A stretch of DNA of 7,698 nucleotides from Caldifarciminota bacterium (GCA_027053375.1 JALUJC010000287.1:1-7698); one strand, 5' to 3'; shown: positions 1 through 6,880, numbered from the stretch's first letter. The notes: generated from the letters alone by a model not told the origin. Numbers and translations: made by a program.

Positions 1-437
1 AGGGGGTGGGGGTTCACCTTCTCCGAAGGCTGGAAAATGAACCCCTGCCCCCGTCTGTAGAACGGATCGATGGAGGAACACGGGGGCTTGCCCTGTTCCC
101 CTATCTGGAGCACACAACGCACCTGTTGATTCTGGATGCTGTGCGTGTGGAGGCACCCCCGGGCACCGTGGTGGTGCTGGAAGAGGACGCCCTGCTTCGT
201 GGACCGGCCATCAAGTTCTCTGCCCATGACGTGGCCCTTCCGGATCTGCTCGCATGGTTGCGGGTGTTGCGGGACGGGACGCTTCAGGACATCCGGCTGG
301 TCGGGGTGGTCCCCGCACCCTTTCAGCCCGGTGTGGGGCTCTCAGAGGAAGTGGAGAGAGCGTTACCGGAAGCCGTGCGTGCGGTTCGGAAGGTCATTCA
401 TTCGTGGATGCAGGGCTTGCCAGAGCGTCTGTCCTGA
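1..437 (+). CDS. HyaD/HybD/HupD-family [NiFe]-hydrogenase maturation endopeptidase, 5' truncated
   Basis: This nickel-dependent protease removes the C-terminal peptide of the [NiFe]-hydrogenase large subunit after the NiFe centre is in place. The reading frame enters the window in phase with codon GGG at 3-5 and reads G-V-G-V-H-L-L-R-R, the segment just after the family's N-terminal GN..DEG motif. The GTG at 6 is therefore an internal Val, and about 15-18 residues, including the first nickel ligand, are probably missing. Visible family marks are LLILDAV with the metal-ligand Asp at 135-137, KFSAHDVALPDLL with the ligand His at 225-227, and the C-terminal block LVGVVPAPFQPGVGLSEEVE. The gene ends 27 bases before hypC, which suggests one transcript with the hyp genes and with hydrogenase structural genes upstream. 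The protease subtype (HyaD, HybD or HupD) cannot be decided here. Confidence 0.9.
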   Translation, partial: GVGVHLLRRLENEPLPPSVERIDGGTRGLALFPYLEHTTHLLILDAVRVEAPPGTVVVLEEDALLRGPAIKFSAHDVALPDLLAWLRVLRDGTLQDIRLVGVVPAPFQPGVGLSEEVERALPEAVRAVRKVIHSWMQGLPERLS

Positions 438-451
438 AAAACGGAAGGATG

Positions 452-461
452 AAGGAGGTGA
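452..461 (+). promoter_or_regulatory. Strong Shine-Dalgarno site for hypC
   Basis: AAGGAGGTGA matches the consensus anti-Shine-Dalgarno complement over its full length. Its GGAGG core (454-458) lies six bases before the ATG at 465. This fixes the hypC start and makes it the best initiation signal in the operon. The later genes mostly rely on shorter sites plus stop/start overlap. Confidence 0.85.
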
Positions 462-464
462 GGC

Positions 465-734
465 ATGTGTCTTGGGGTTCCCGGAAGAGTGGTGGATGTG
501 TGGCGAAATGAACTCGGGCTTCTGTTTGGAAAGGTTCAGTTTGGGGGAATTGTTAAAGAGGTCAATCTGAGCTATACCCCGGATGTGCAGGTGGGCGACT
601 ACGTGGTGGTGCATGTGGGGTTCGCCATCAGCAGGATTGATGAGGAGGAGGCTCGCCGCGTGTTTTCTTTTTTGAAAGAGATGGGGGATCTTGAAGGACT
701 GGATGTAAGTGAAACCAGGGAGCCCGGGGCATGA
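465..734 (+). CDS. hypC: Hydrogenase maturation chaperone HypC
   Basis: HypC is a small cytoplasmic beta-barrel chaperone. It binds HypD, carries the iron being fitted with CN and CO ligands, and delivers it to the hydrogenase large-subunit precursor. The 89-residue product starts with the diagnostic MCLGVPGRV. Cys2 is the essential iron-binding and HypD/large-subunit contact residue, exposed after removal of Met1. The conserved His is at residue 50 in [16 protein letters not shown]. The C-terminal tail (residues 58-89) is acidic and helical in character, as usual in the family. Length is normal (about 75-95). The start is set by a near-perfect Shine-Dalgarno site six bases upstream. The stop overlaps the next gene as ATGA, so the two should be translationally coupled. 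Confidence 0.97.
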   Translation: MCLGVPGRVVDVWRNELGLLFGKVQFGGIVKEVNLSYTPDVQVGDYVVVHVGFAISRIDEEEARRVFSFLKEMGDLEGLDVSETREPGA

Positions 735-931
735 TGGACCAGGGGGAACATCTGGTGGAAGGGAAGGTGGTGGAGGTTTTCCAGCAGGGGGGGTATCCCT
801 GTGCCTGCGTTTCGGTGCGGGGAGTACGGTGGGTCGTTCGAGCGGATCTGATTCCGGATGTGGAACCGGGAGATCGCGTCCTGTTCCAGGGAAGAATTGC
901 ACTCGCCCGGGTGGAGGAGGCAGGATCATGA
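731..931 (+). CDS. HypC-like protein lacking the catalytic Cys and His (degenerate HypC paralogue)
   Basis: The 66-residue product aligns along most of its length with the HypC next door. GKVVEVF matches [17 protein letters not shown] matches [10 protein letters not shown], and ALARVEE matches AISRIDEE, so a HypC beta-barrel fold is very likely. It has no MCLG N-terminus: it starts [11 protein letters not shown], so the Cys that defines HypC is absent. The conserved His of HypC is replaced, by Gln in the simplest alignment. It has two cysteines of its own, C24 and C26 (YPCAC), and no C-terminal helical tail. It overlaps hypC by ATGA and hypD by ATGA, with a modest AGGGAG site at 717-722, so it seems to be translated. 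Functional HypC paralogues such as HybG and HupF keep Met-Cys. This one may be a structural partner of HypC/HypD rather than an iron carrier. The role is inferred, not known. Confidence 0.85.
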   Translation: MMDQGEHLVEGKVVEVFQQGGYPCACVSVRGVRWVVRADLIPDVEPGDRVLFQGRIALARVEEAGS

Positions 932-2028
932 AATTTGTGGATGAATACCGGGATCCCCGGCTCGCCCGTGAACTGGTGGCATACATTCGTCATCGGAGCA
1001 GTCGTCCCTGGCCCATCATGGAGATCTGTGGAGGGCAAACCCATACGCTGATCCGTTATGGAATTGATCGCCTTCTTGAAGGTGCGGTCACCCTGATTCA
1101 CGGACCGGGGTGTCCGGTGTGCGTGACGCCCCTTGAAAAGATTGATCGCGCGCTTGCCATTGCCAGGCAGGAAGAGGTGATTTTTACCACCTTTGGCGAT
1201 ATGATGCGGGTTCCGGGAACCGGAGGAGATCTCCTGTCTGTGAAAGCCCGGGGTGCGGATGTGCGGATGGTCTATTCCCCGCTGGATGCACTGGATCTTG
1301 CCCGACAGCATCCTGATCGGGAGGTGGTGTTTTTTGCGGTGGGGTTTGAGACCACGGCACCGGCAAATGCAATGGCCGTCTGGATGGCAAAAAAAGAGGA
1401 CATCCGGAATTTCTCCGTTCTGGTCTCCCATGTGCTGGTCCCCCCGGCCATTGAAGCGCTGATGGAGGATCCCGAAACCGAGATCCGTGGCTTTATTGCG
1501 CCGGGGCATGTGTGCACGGTGATGGGATATACAGCATACGAGGAGCTGGCAGAACGCTATCAGATCCCCTTTGTGGTGGCGGGGTTTGAGCCGCTGGATC
1601 TGCTTCAGGGACTGGCCATGCTGGTGGATCAGCTGGAGGAGGGGCGCCATGAGGTTCAGAATCAGTACACACGATCCGTATGCCGGGAGGGAAACCCCCA
1701 TGCCCGCGCACTTGTGGAGGAAGTGTTTGAAGTCACAGACATGACCTGGCGTGGCATTGGCGTCATTCCCGCCAGCGGATTACGTTTGAGGGCGTCCTAT
1801 GCTGCATGGGATGCGGAACAGAAGTTTCAGGTGGACGCCATCCACAGGGAAGAATCCAGTGCGTGTATCGCGGGTGCCATCCTGCAGGGAAAGAAAAAAC
1901 CCGTGGACTGTCCCGCATTTGGCCAGTTGTGTACACCGGAGCATCCCCTGGGTGCCCCCATGGTTTCCAGTGAAGGGGCATGTGCAGCATACTATGCTTT
2001 TCGCCGTTTTCAGGAGGCAGGTGCATGA
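928..2028 (+). CDS. hypD: Hydrogenase maturation protein HypD (4Fe-4S scaffold)
   Basis: HypD is the iron-sulfur scaffold on which, together with HypC, the Fe(CN)2CO cofactor precursor is assembled in the cytoplasm. The 366-residue product is full length. Visible motifs are [10 protein letters not shown] with C34; [10 protein letters not shown] with the redox pair C62 and C65; [19 protein letters not shown]; and the C-terminal cluster-binding region with C313, C328 (DCPAFG), C335 ([12 protein letters not shown]) and C352 ([10 protein letters not shown]). These match the family's functional cysteines with no losses. The ATG at 928 is preferred over in-frame starts further upstream. It follows a GGAGGAGG-type site (913-920) by seven bases, overlaps the previous stop as ATGA, and gives the family's usual N-terminus. 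The stop overlaps hypE, again as ATGA. Confidence 0.98.
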   Translation: MKFVDEYRDPRLARELVAYIRHRSSRPWPIMEICGGQTHTLIRYGIDRLLEGAVTLIHGPGCPVCVTPLEKIDRALAIARQEEVIFTTFGDMMRVPGTGGDLLSVKARGADVRMVYSPLDALDLARQHPDREVVFFAVGFETTAPANAMAVWMAKKEDIRNFSVLVSHVLVPPAIEALMEDPETEIRGFIAPGHVCTVMGYTAYEELAERYQIPFVVAGFEPLDLLQGLAMLVDQLEEGRHEVQNQYTRSVCREGNPHARALVEEVFEVTDMTWRGIGVIPASGLRLRASYAAWDAEQKFQVDAIHREESSACIAGAILQGKKKPVDCPAFGQLCTPEHPLGAPMVSSEGACAAYYAFRRFQEAGA

Positions 2029-3065
2029 GGTTCCAGTGCCCGATTCCCATCCAGGAGTATGACACGGTAACCCTGGCGCATGGGGGTGGAGGAAAGCTTA
2101 CCCAGCGTTTAATTCGGGATCTTTTTGCGCCCACGCTGGAGAATCCCTTTCTTTCGGAGTTGCATGATGGAGCCCTGCTCCCTGCGCCTGGAGGGCGTCT
2201 CGCGTTTTCAACCGACAGCTTCGTGGTGTCCCCCCCTTTTTTCCCGGGAGGGAATATCGGTGACCTGGCAGTTCACGGAACGGTGAACGACCTGGCCATG
2301 TGCGGCGCGCGGCCGTTGTATCTTTCCCTGAGCATGATCCTGGAAGAGGGTTTTCGCCTGAAGGATCTCTGGGAAATCCTGGTGACCATCCGGGAGCGGG
2401 CGGAAGAGGCGGGTGTGCAGGTGGTGACAGGTGACACCAAGGTGGTGGAACGGGGGAAAGGGGACGGGATCTTTCTGAACACGACCGGCATTGGGATCAT
2501 CCTGGACGATGTGGACATTCGACCCTCCAGAATCCGACCGGGGGATCGCATCCTCCTTAACGGTCCCATCGCTGAACACGGCATGGCCATCCTGTCCATC
2601 CGTGAGGGGTTGTCCTTTGAGTCGGGGCTGGAGAGCGATACGGCCAACCTCTGGCCGCTGGTCCAGAAGCTCCTGGAAGCGGGCGGTCGGGATGTGCATG
2701 CGCTGCGGGATGCCACGCGGGGAGGTGTGGCTTCCGCGTTAAATGAACTGGCACAGGCCAGCGGCACCGGTGTGGTGATCCAGGAAGCGTCCATCCCCGT
2801 CCGGGAAGATGTTCGGGGTGCCTGTGAAATTCTCGGGCTGGATCCGCTGTTTGTGGCCAATGAGGGGCGTTTTCTTGCATTTGTGGCTCCTGAACGCGCC
2901 GAGGAACTGCTTGCGTTGATGCGCACCCATCCCCTGGGTTCCGAAGCGCGCATCATCGGGGAAGTGGTGGAAGACCATCCCGGTGTGGTTCGCATGGAGA
3001 CCTGGCTGGGAGGGAGTCGCGTGGTGGATATGCTCTCCGGAGAACAACTTCCCCGGATCTGCTGA
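2025..3065 (+). CDS. hypE: Hydrogenase maturation protein HypE (carbamoyl dehydratase)
   Basis: HypE accepts the carbamoyl group from HypF on its C-terminal cysteine and dehydrates it, using ATP, to the thiocyanate that donates the CN ligands to iron on HypC/HypD. The product has 346 residues, and its AIR-synthase (PurM)-like domains are intact. LAHGGGGK is near residues 17-24, STDSFVV near 62-68, and [20 protein letters not shown] near 73-93. [15 protein letters not shown] lies in the C-terminal half. The protein ends in PRIC, with the acceptor Cys as the very last residue (346). The start at 2025 has AGGAGG at 2012-2017 and overlaps the hypD stop. An upstream in-frame GTG at 1980 would add 15 unrelated residues. 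hypA follows after a single base, so their translation is probably coupled. Confidence 0.98.
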   Translation: MRFQCPIPIQEYDTVTLAHGGGGKLTQRLIRDLFAPTLENPFLSELHDGALLPAPGGRLAFSTDSFVVSPPFFPGGNIGDLAVHGTVNDLAMCGARPLYLSLSMILEEGFRLKDLWEILVTIRERAEEAGVQVVTGDTKVVERGKGDGIFLNTTGIGIILDDVDIRPSRIRPGDRILLNGPIAEHGMAILSIREGLSFESGLESDTANLWPLVQKLLEAGGRDVHALRDATRGGVASALNELAQASGTGVVIQEASIPVREDVRGACEILGLDPLFVANEGRFLAFVAPERAEELLALMRTHPLGSEARIIGEVVEDHPGVVRMETWLGGSRVVDMLSGEQLPRIC

Positions 3066-3066
3066 G

Positions 3067-3429
3067 ATGCACGAACTGTCCATTCTTCAGTCGCTTGTCC
3101 GTTCTCTTGAAGAGGTGGCCCGAACACATCGTGCGAAACGGGTGATACGTTTCCGCCTGGAAATCGGGGAACTGGCCAACGTGGTCCCGGAGCTACTGGA
3201 GGAGGCCTTTGAAGTTCTGAAGGCGGGAGATCCATTGATTCAGAATGCAGAAATGGCGTATACCTTTCTTTCCGTTAAGATACGCTGTGAGGATTGCGGG
3301 AAGACCTCACCGTGGGAACAGCGGGCGTTGCGTTGCCCGCACTGTGGCAGTGTGCGGGTTCATGTGGTCCAGGGGGAGGAGTTGCGTCTGAGAGATGTGG
3401 AGCTGGAACTTTCGGAGGAAACATCATGA
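3067..3429 (+). CDS. hypA: Hydrogenase/urease nickel chaperone HypA
   Basis: HypA binds nickel at its N-terminus and works with the GTPase HypB to insert nickel into the hydrogenase large subunit. The 120-residue product starts MHELSI; the Met1-His2-Glu3 nickel site is intact only if translation starts exactly here. The structural zinc site is two CxxC pairs, C74/C77 (CEDC) and C90/C93 (CPHC). Length is standard. No clear Shine-Dalgarno site precedes the ATG, which lies one base after the hypE stop (TGAGATG). Initiation therefore probably depends on ribosomes finishing hypE. The stop overlaps hypB as ATGA. A start upstream inside hypE would destroy the nickel site and is not supported. Confidence 0.97.
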   Translation: MHELSILQSLVRSLEEVARTHRAKRVIRFRLEIGELANVVPELLEEAFEVLKAGDPLIQNAEMAYTFLSVKIRCEDCGKTSPWEQRALRCPHCGSVRVHVVQGEELRLRDVELELSEETS

Positions 3430-4094
3430 AACATCTTCATGTGGATGTAAAGCAGGATCTGCTGCGAGCCAATGATTTGCTGGCACAGCAACTCCGGGAG
3501 AACTGGAGAAACCGCGGGATTTTTGTGGTGAACCTGCTTTCTTCTCCGGGATCCGGAAAGACGTCGCTCCTGGAGCGTACCGTTCAGGCGCTAAAAAGTT
3601 CCTACAGGGTGCTGGTTCTGGAAGGAGATCTGGAAACCGAGCGGGATGCCGAGCGTATCCGGGCACAGGGTGTGGATGCTGTCCAGATCACCACCGGTGG
3701 AACCTGCCATCTGGAAGCCCACATGGTGGCGCAGGTCTGGCTACAGGTGAATGGACAGACCTATGACTTTGTGCTGATTGAGAATGTGGGAAACCTTGTG
3801 TGCCCTGCAAGCTATGACCTGGGGGAACATCTCCGGGTGGTGTTGCTTTCTGTCCCCGAGGGGGATGATAAGCCTGCGAAATACCCAAAAGCCTTCCGCA
3901 CTGCAGACTGGATGGTGCTGACCAAAATGGATCTCCTTCCGCACTTTACCTTTGACCCGGAGCGTGCGGAAGCAGAAGCCCGGAAATTGCGTCCAGACAT
4001 CCATACCTTTCGTACTTCTGCGCGTACGGGGGAGGGTGTGGAGGAATGGGTGAAGGCGCTGATCAGGGCAAGAAGCGAGCGTCTGGAACGTTGA
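3426..4094 (+). CDS. hypB: Hydrogenase nickel-incorporation GTPase HypB
   Basis: HypB is a SIMIBI-class GTPase that drives nickel delivery together with HypA. The product has 222 residues. The P-loop is SSPGSGKTS with K45, the nucleotide-sensing segment is LEGDLETERDAERI, and the base-specificity motif is LTKMDLL. The dimer-interface metal site has C94 and H95 (GGTCHLEAHM) and C126 (NLVCPASYDLG). It lacks the CxxCGC N-terminal nickel motif of the Escherichia coli protein and has no histidine-rich stretch. The only N-terminal histidines are H3 and H5 in MKHLHV, so this is the minimal form of HypB without nickel storage. The start has GGAGG (3414-3418) seven bases upstream and overlaps hypA. 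The stop overlaps a possible TTG start of a small frame (4091-4315). The next firmly identified gene, hypF, begins 217 bases on. Confidence 0.97.
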   Translation: MKHLHVDVKQDLLRANDLLAQQLRENWRNRGIFVVNLLSSPGSGKTSLLERTVQALKSSYRVLVLEGDLETERDAERIRAQGVDAVQITTGGTCHLEAHMVAQVWLQVNGQTYDFVLIENVGNLVCPASYDLGEHLRVVLLSVPEGDDKPAKYPKAFRTADWMVLTKMDLLPHFTFDPERAEAEARKLRPDIHTFRTSARTGEGVEEWVKALIRARSERLER

Positions 4095-4315
4095 CGGAAC
4101 CTATCCCGGCTTTTCAGACCTGGAAGAAAGCACTTCTCCTGAAGCCCTTCGGGATGGGGCCCTGCATCGTACCCGGCCGGCGAACGCTGCCCCGGAGTGT
4201 GGAGACGGTGGCGGAAACCGGCGCAGGGATGCGGGATCCTGCACGGTGTGCCGCAACGGCGCCGGTGGTCCCCCTGTCTCTGTGCATCTTTTGGACGTGC
4301 GTCCATCATCCATGA
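4091..4315 (+). CDS. Possible small protein (about 74 residues) between hypB and hypF, unrecognised
   Basis: A frame beginning with TTG at 4091, which overlaps the hypB stop as TTGA, runs open to a TGA at 4313-4315. That TGA overlaps the hypF ATG as ATGA, the same junction used elsewhere in this operon. By hand about 70% of its third positions are G or C, similar to its neighbours, and it avoids the rare codons ATA, TTA, CTA and AGA. The product would start MTEPIPAFQTWKKALLL and contain four cysteines (MGPC, ARCA and CIFWTC). I recognise no family. Against it: there is no good Shine-Dalgarno site, TTG is a weak start, the hypF frame is also open across this stretch, and the C-terminal half has low-complexity Pro/Ala/Arg composition. 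It may instead be a non-coding spacer. Confidence 0.3.
   Translation: MTEPIPAFQTWKKALLLKPFGMGPCIVPGRRTLPRSVETVAETGAGMRDPARCAATAPVVPLSLCIFWTCVHHP
4292..4305. repeat. Inverted repeat just upstream of the hypF start
   Basis: TGGACG-TG-CGTCCA is a perfect six-base inverted repeat. In RNA it could form a five-pair stem (4292-4296 with 4301-4305) around the loop GTGC. It ends six bases before the hypF ATG, exactly where a Shine-Dalgarno site would be expected and is missing. It could be an operator or a translation-modulating hairpin. It is short enough to be chance in G+C-rich DNA. Confidence 0.4.
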
Positions 4316-6621
4316 ACGATCTCCGTCGGGTGCGGATTCAGATTCAGGGCGTGGTGCAGGGTGTGGGTTTCCGCCCCTTCGTGTACCGGCTGGCACAGGA
4401 ACTTTCCCTGAAGGGGTTTGTTCGGAACGATGGGGAGGGGGTGTTTATTGAGGTAGAAGGCGCACCTTCCCGTGTGCAGGCCTTTTTGAGGCGGTTGCCC
4501 AGGGAAAAACCTCCCCCCGCCCTCCTGTATACCCTGGAACACCAGGAAATCCAGCCCCGCGGGGACACCGTGTTTCAGATTGTGAAAAGCGATCGTAAAG
4601 GTCCCCCGCGGGTGTGGATTCTTCCGGATCTTGCCACGTGCGAGGCCTGCCGCCGCGAGTTGATGGATCCGGAAGACAGGCGTTATCGTTATCCTTTCAT
4701 TAATTGCACCCACTGTGGTCCGAGGTTTACCATTATCGAATCCCTCCCGTATGATCGTCCCCGGACCACCATGAAGCGCTTTCAGATGTGTGCAGCGTGT
4801 GCCCGGGAATATGAGGATCCGGAAGATCGGCGTTTCCACGCCCAGCCCAATGCCTGTGCGCGCTGTGGTCCCCGCCTGCTCTGGTACGAAAGCGGCAAGA
4901 AGAAACCTGTAACAGAGGGAGAGGATGCTCTGCAAAGGGCAATTCGCTGGGTCCGTGAGGGGCGAATTGTGGCGCTGAAAGGTCTGGGGGGGATGCACCT
5001 TGTGGTGGACGCCAGGAACGAGCAGGCATTGCAGCTGCTGAGACAGCGCAAACGGCGTCCACGAAAACCTTTCGCTGTTATGTATCCAGACACAACCACC
5101 CTCCGCCGGCATGTCTGGCTACCGGATGAAGCAGTTGCCTGGCTGTCTGCGCCGCAGGCTCCGATATTGCTGCTTCCCCGAACCCCCGCCTCCCTCCTTG
5201 AACTTGCTCCATCTGTGGCGCCTGGTTCACCTTATCTGGGCGTGTTTCTTCCCTATACACCGTTGCACCAGTTGCTTCTCGCAGAACTCGGCTTCCCCGT
5301 GGTGGCCACGTCGGGAAACCTTTCCGAGGACCCCATGGAATTTGAGAATGATCATGCCCTCCAGGCACTTCAATCGCTGGTGGATGGCTTTCTCCTTCAT
5401 GACCGCCCCATTCGACGGCATGTAGACGACTCGGTGGTTCTGGTGCTGAAAAAGCCCGAACGTCGGACTGTCATGGTGCGGCGTGCACGCGGATATGTTC
5501 CCCTTCCTGTGCTTGCTCCCCGGGAACTCCCTTCTCTTGTTGCCCTGGGAGGGCACATGAACGTCACTTTTGCCCTGTCACGGGGACGGGAGATTATTCT
5601 GTCTCAACATCTGGGAGAGATGGAGGGCTGGTATGCCCGTGAGGTCTATCGTCGTGTGCTGGAGGACTTCCTCCGGCTTTATGAGATACGACCCGAGGGG
5701 GTGGTGCACGATCTTCATCCCGATTATTTCACCACCGCGCTGGCTGCTGAAATCTCCAGAAAATTCGGGGTGCCTTCCTTCGCTGTTCAGCACCACCATG
5801 CGCATCTTGCGGCAGTGTTGCTGGAGTTTGAGCATCCCGGTCCCGCACTGGCATTGACCTGGGACGGTACGGGATATGGGGAGGATGGCACCGTATGGGG
5901 TGGAGAGATCCTGGTGGGCGATGCGCGTATTTACCGTCGTATCGCTTCTCTGTGGCCTTTTCGACTTCCAGGAGGAGAACGTTCCATCAGAGAACCCTGG
6001 CGAATTGCGTTTTCCCTGCTGATGGAAGCCTTTGATGGAGATGTTCCGGTGGATCTTCCGCTGTGGCACGCTCTTCGCGAAAAGACCCGGGAATTGCTGA
6101 AAGAGATTCTGCAAAAAGGTCTCCATGCACCGGTTACCACCAGCATGGGGCGGTTGTTTGACGGTGTGAGTGCCCTGCTGGGGCTGGTGTGGGAGGCCAC
6201 GCATCAGGCGGAAGCTGCGCAACAGCTGGAGTATGCAGCCTGGAGGGGGATCGGTGATGCACCTTCCTATCCCCTTCCTCTCGTGGAGACAGGTGACCTG
6301 TTGCGTCTGGACTGGCGCCCCATGATTCGCCAGATGGTGGAAGAGATCCTGGGAGGCGAACCATCGGAAAAAGTGGCGTTCCGCTTTCACCGGAGCCTTG
6401 TGGACGCCCTGAATCCCCTTCTTGCGCGGTTTCCGAATCTTCCACTGGTCTGCGGCGGGGGTGTGTTTTTAAACCGATTGCTGGACGAAATGCTTCTGGA
6501 AGAAATGAAGCATAGAAATCGGCGTTGCCTGCTTCCTCACCGGCTTCCCCCCACCGACGGCGCCCTGGCGGCCGGGCAGCTCTGGGTCGCCGCCCATCAG
6601 TGGAAGGAACCTCCGTCCTGA
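4312..6621 (+). CDS. hypF: Carbamoyltransferase HypF
   Basis: HypF takes carbamoyl phosphate and ATP and transfers the carbamoyl group to the C-terminal Cys of HypE, the first step of cyanide ligand synthesis. The 769-residue product has the full domain order. The acylphosphatase domain (about 5-95) has GVVQGVGFRPFVYR with R21 and N39. The zinc-finger domain has four CxxC pairs, C110/C113, C132/C135, C160/C163 and C182/C185. The YrdC-like domain (about 200-390) has KGLGG near 223, KPFAVM and TSGN at 333-336. The Kae1-like domain (about 420-760) has HHHAH at 494-498, DGTGYGEDG from 518 and GGGVFLN around 715-721. Length is normal. The ATG at 4312 fits the usual N-terminus but lacks a Shine-Dalgarno site; in-frame TTG 4291, GTG 4297 and GTG 4246 are alternatives without better support. 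It is the last gene of the cassette. Confidence 0.98.
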   Translation: MNDLRRVRIQIQGVVQGVGFRPFVYRLAQELSLKGFVRNDGEGVFIEVEGAPSRVQAFLRRLPREKPPPALLYTLEHQEIQPRGDTVFQIVKSDRKGPPRVWILPDLATCEACRRELMDPEDRRYRYPFINCTHCGPRFTIIESLPYDRPRTTMKRFQMCAACAREYEDPEDRRFHAQPNACARCGPRLLWYESGKKKPVTEGEDALQRAIRWVREGRIVALKGLGGMHLVVDARNEQALQLLRQRKRRPRKPFAVMYPDTTTLRRHVWLPDEAVAWLSAPQAPILLLPRTPASLLELAPSVAPGSPYLGVFLPYTPLHQLLLAELGFPVVATSGNLSEDPMEFENDHALQALQSLVDGFLLHDRPIRRHVDDSVVLVLKKPERRTVMVRRARGYVPLPVLAPRELPSLVALGGHMNVTFALSRGREIILSQHLGEMEGWYAREVYRRVLEDFLRLYEIRPEGVVHDLHPDYFTTALAAEISRKFGVPSFAVQHHHAHLAAVLLEFEHPGPALALTWDGTGYGEDGTVWGGEILVGDARIYRRIASLWPFRLPGGERSIREPWRIAFSLLMEAFDGDVPVDLPLWHALREKTRELLKEILQKGLHAPVTTSMGRLFDGVSALLGLVWEATHQAEAAQQLEYAAWRGIGDAPSYPLPLVETGDLLRLDWRPMIRQMVEEILGGEPSEKVAFRFHRSLVDALNPLLARFPNLPLVCGGGVFLNRLLDEMLLEEMKHRNRRCLLPHRLPPTDGALAAGQLWVAAHQWKEPPS

Positions 6622-6686
6622 GAAAGAAACGAATCAGAGAACAATCAAGAAGATGGACACGCACCACGAGGGGTGAAAGCAAATTT

Positions 6687-6696
6687 TTCCTGGAAA
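6687..6696. repeat. Copy 1 of the direct repeat TTCCTGGAAA
   Basis: This 10-bp word has a palindromic core (TTCC-T-GGAA) and recurs identically at 6757-6766, with starts 70 bases apart. Both copies lie upstream of the promoter at 6846-6874, a plausible position for binding of a dimeric regulator. Two short copies are weak evidence, and this copy is also part of a hairpin. Confidence 0.4.
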
Positions 6697-6703
6697 CTCC
6701 AGG
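6689..6703. repeat. Short perfect hairpin CCTGGA-AAC-TCCAGG
   Basis: A six-base stem closes a three-base loop and lies 68 bases after the hypF stop. It is preceded by a T-run (6684-6688) but followed by GCACGG, so it does not look like an intrinsic terminator on the + strand. On the - strand the bases after it are A-rich rather than T-rich. It could stabilise the 3' end of the hyp mRNA or be part of a protein-binding site. Confidence 0.4.
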
Positions 6704-6756
6704 CACGGTCCCCAACGGTACGTCGTCTGTGGTGCTGGAATTTTTGATGTATGTAC

Positions 6757-6766
6757 TTCCTGGAAA
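6757..6766. repeat. Copy 2 of the direct repeat TTCCTGGAAA
   Basis: This is identical over 10 bases to the copy at 6687-6696, and its sequence context is otherwise different. It lies about 80 bases before the -35 element of the downstream promoter. Unlike copy 1, it has no matching arm nearby to form a stable hairpin. Confidence 0.4.
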
Positions 6767-6845
6767 TGGTGTTGATGACCGGTTCACAGGAATGAGCATT
6801 GGGTTGGCAATTTGCATATCCCTGTGCGAAGATCACCTTTTCCCC

Positions 6846-6874
6846 TTGATGCAATCCCGATCCTGTGCTATAAT
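6846..6874 (+). promoter_or_regulatory. Sigma70-type promoter with extended -10
   Basis: A perfect -10 box TATAAT (6869-6874) is preceded by TG one base upstream (extended -10, TGC at 6866-6868). It lies exactly 17 bases after a -35-like TTGATG (6846-6851, four of six matches to TTGACA). By normal geometry the transcription start falls at about 6881, which is the A of the ATG of the next gene. The promoter therefore drives the downstream gene independently of the hyp operon and would give a leaderless or near-leaderless mRNA. Confidence 0.75.
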
Positions 6875-6880
6875 ACGACT

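Larger units (their letters stand above)
6622..6880. other. Intergenic region between the hyp operon and the next gene
   Basis: These 259 bases contain no convincing gene on either strand. They are more A/T-rich than the flanking genes. They hold a short perfect hairpin (6689-6703), two copies of a 10-bp word (6687-6696 and 6757-6766), an isolated T-run (6741-6745) and, at the 3' end, a promoter for the downstream gene. No standard intrinsic terminator (stem followed directly by a T-run on the + strand) was found after hypF, so termination there is Rho-dependent or lies outside recognisable patterns. Confidence 0.7.

Noticed and set aside
6..8. GTG at 6 as the true start of the endopeptidase
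   Set aside because: The frame continues upstream (GGG at 3-5), and G-V-G-V-H matches the interior of the family just after the DEG motif. The gene is truncated by the window edge.
709..927. In-frame upstream extension of hypD from 709
   Set aside because: It would add 73 Gly/Arg-rich residues not found in HypD and overlap the whole HypC-like gene. The ATG at 928 has a strong ribosome site and the family N-terminus.
628..1701. Long antisense open frame opposite hypD
   Set aside because: It is rich in His, Pro, Arg and Gln with no recognisable motif, and lies opposite a fully conserved HypD. It is a mirror of codon bias.
1980..2024. In-frame GTG start for hypE at 1980
   Set aside because: It adds 15 residues inside the conserved hypD C-terminus. 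The ATG at 2025 has AGGAGG at the right distance and starts at the usual HypE N-terminus.
2273..3235. Long antisense open frame opposite hypE and hypA
   Set aside because: Its Ser/Arg/Pro-rich composition and lack of motifs contrast with the intact HypE and HypA on the + strand.
5578..6390. Antisense open frame opposite hypF
   Set aside because: It lies entirely within the conserved Kae1-like domain coding region and shows no family features or plausible start signal.
6684..6745. Intrinsic terminator after hypF
   Set aside because: The hairpin at 6689-6703 is not followed by a T-run on either strand, and the T-run at 6741-6745 has no convincing stem directly before it.
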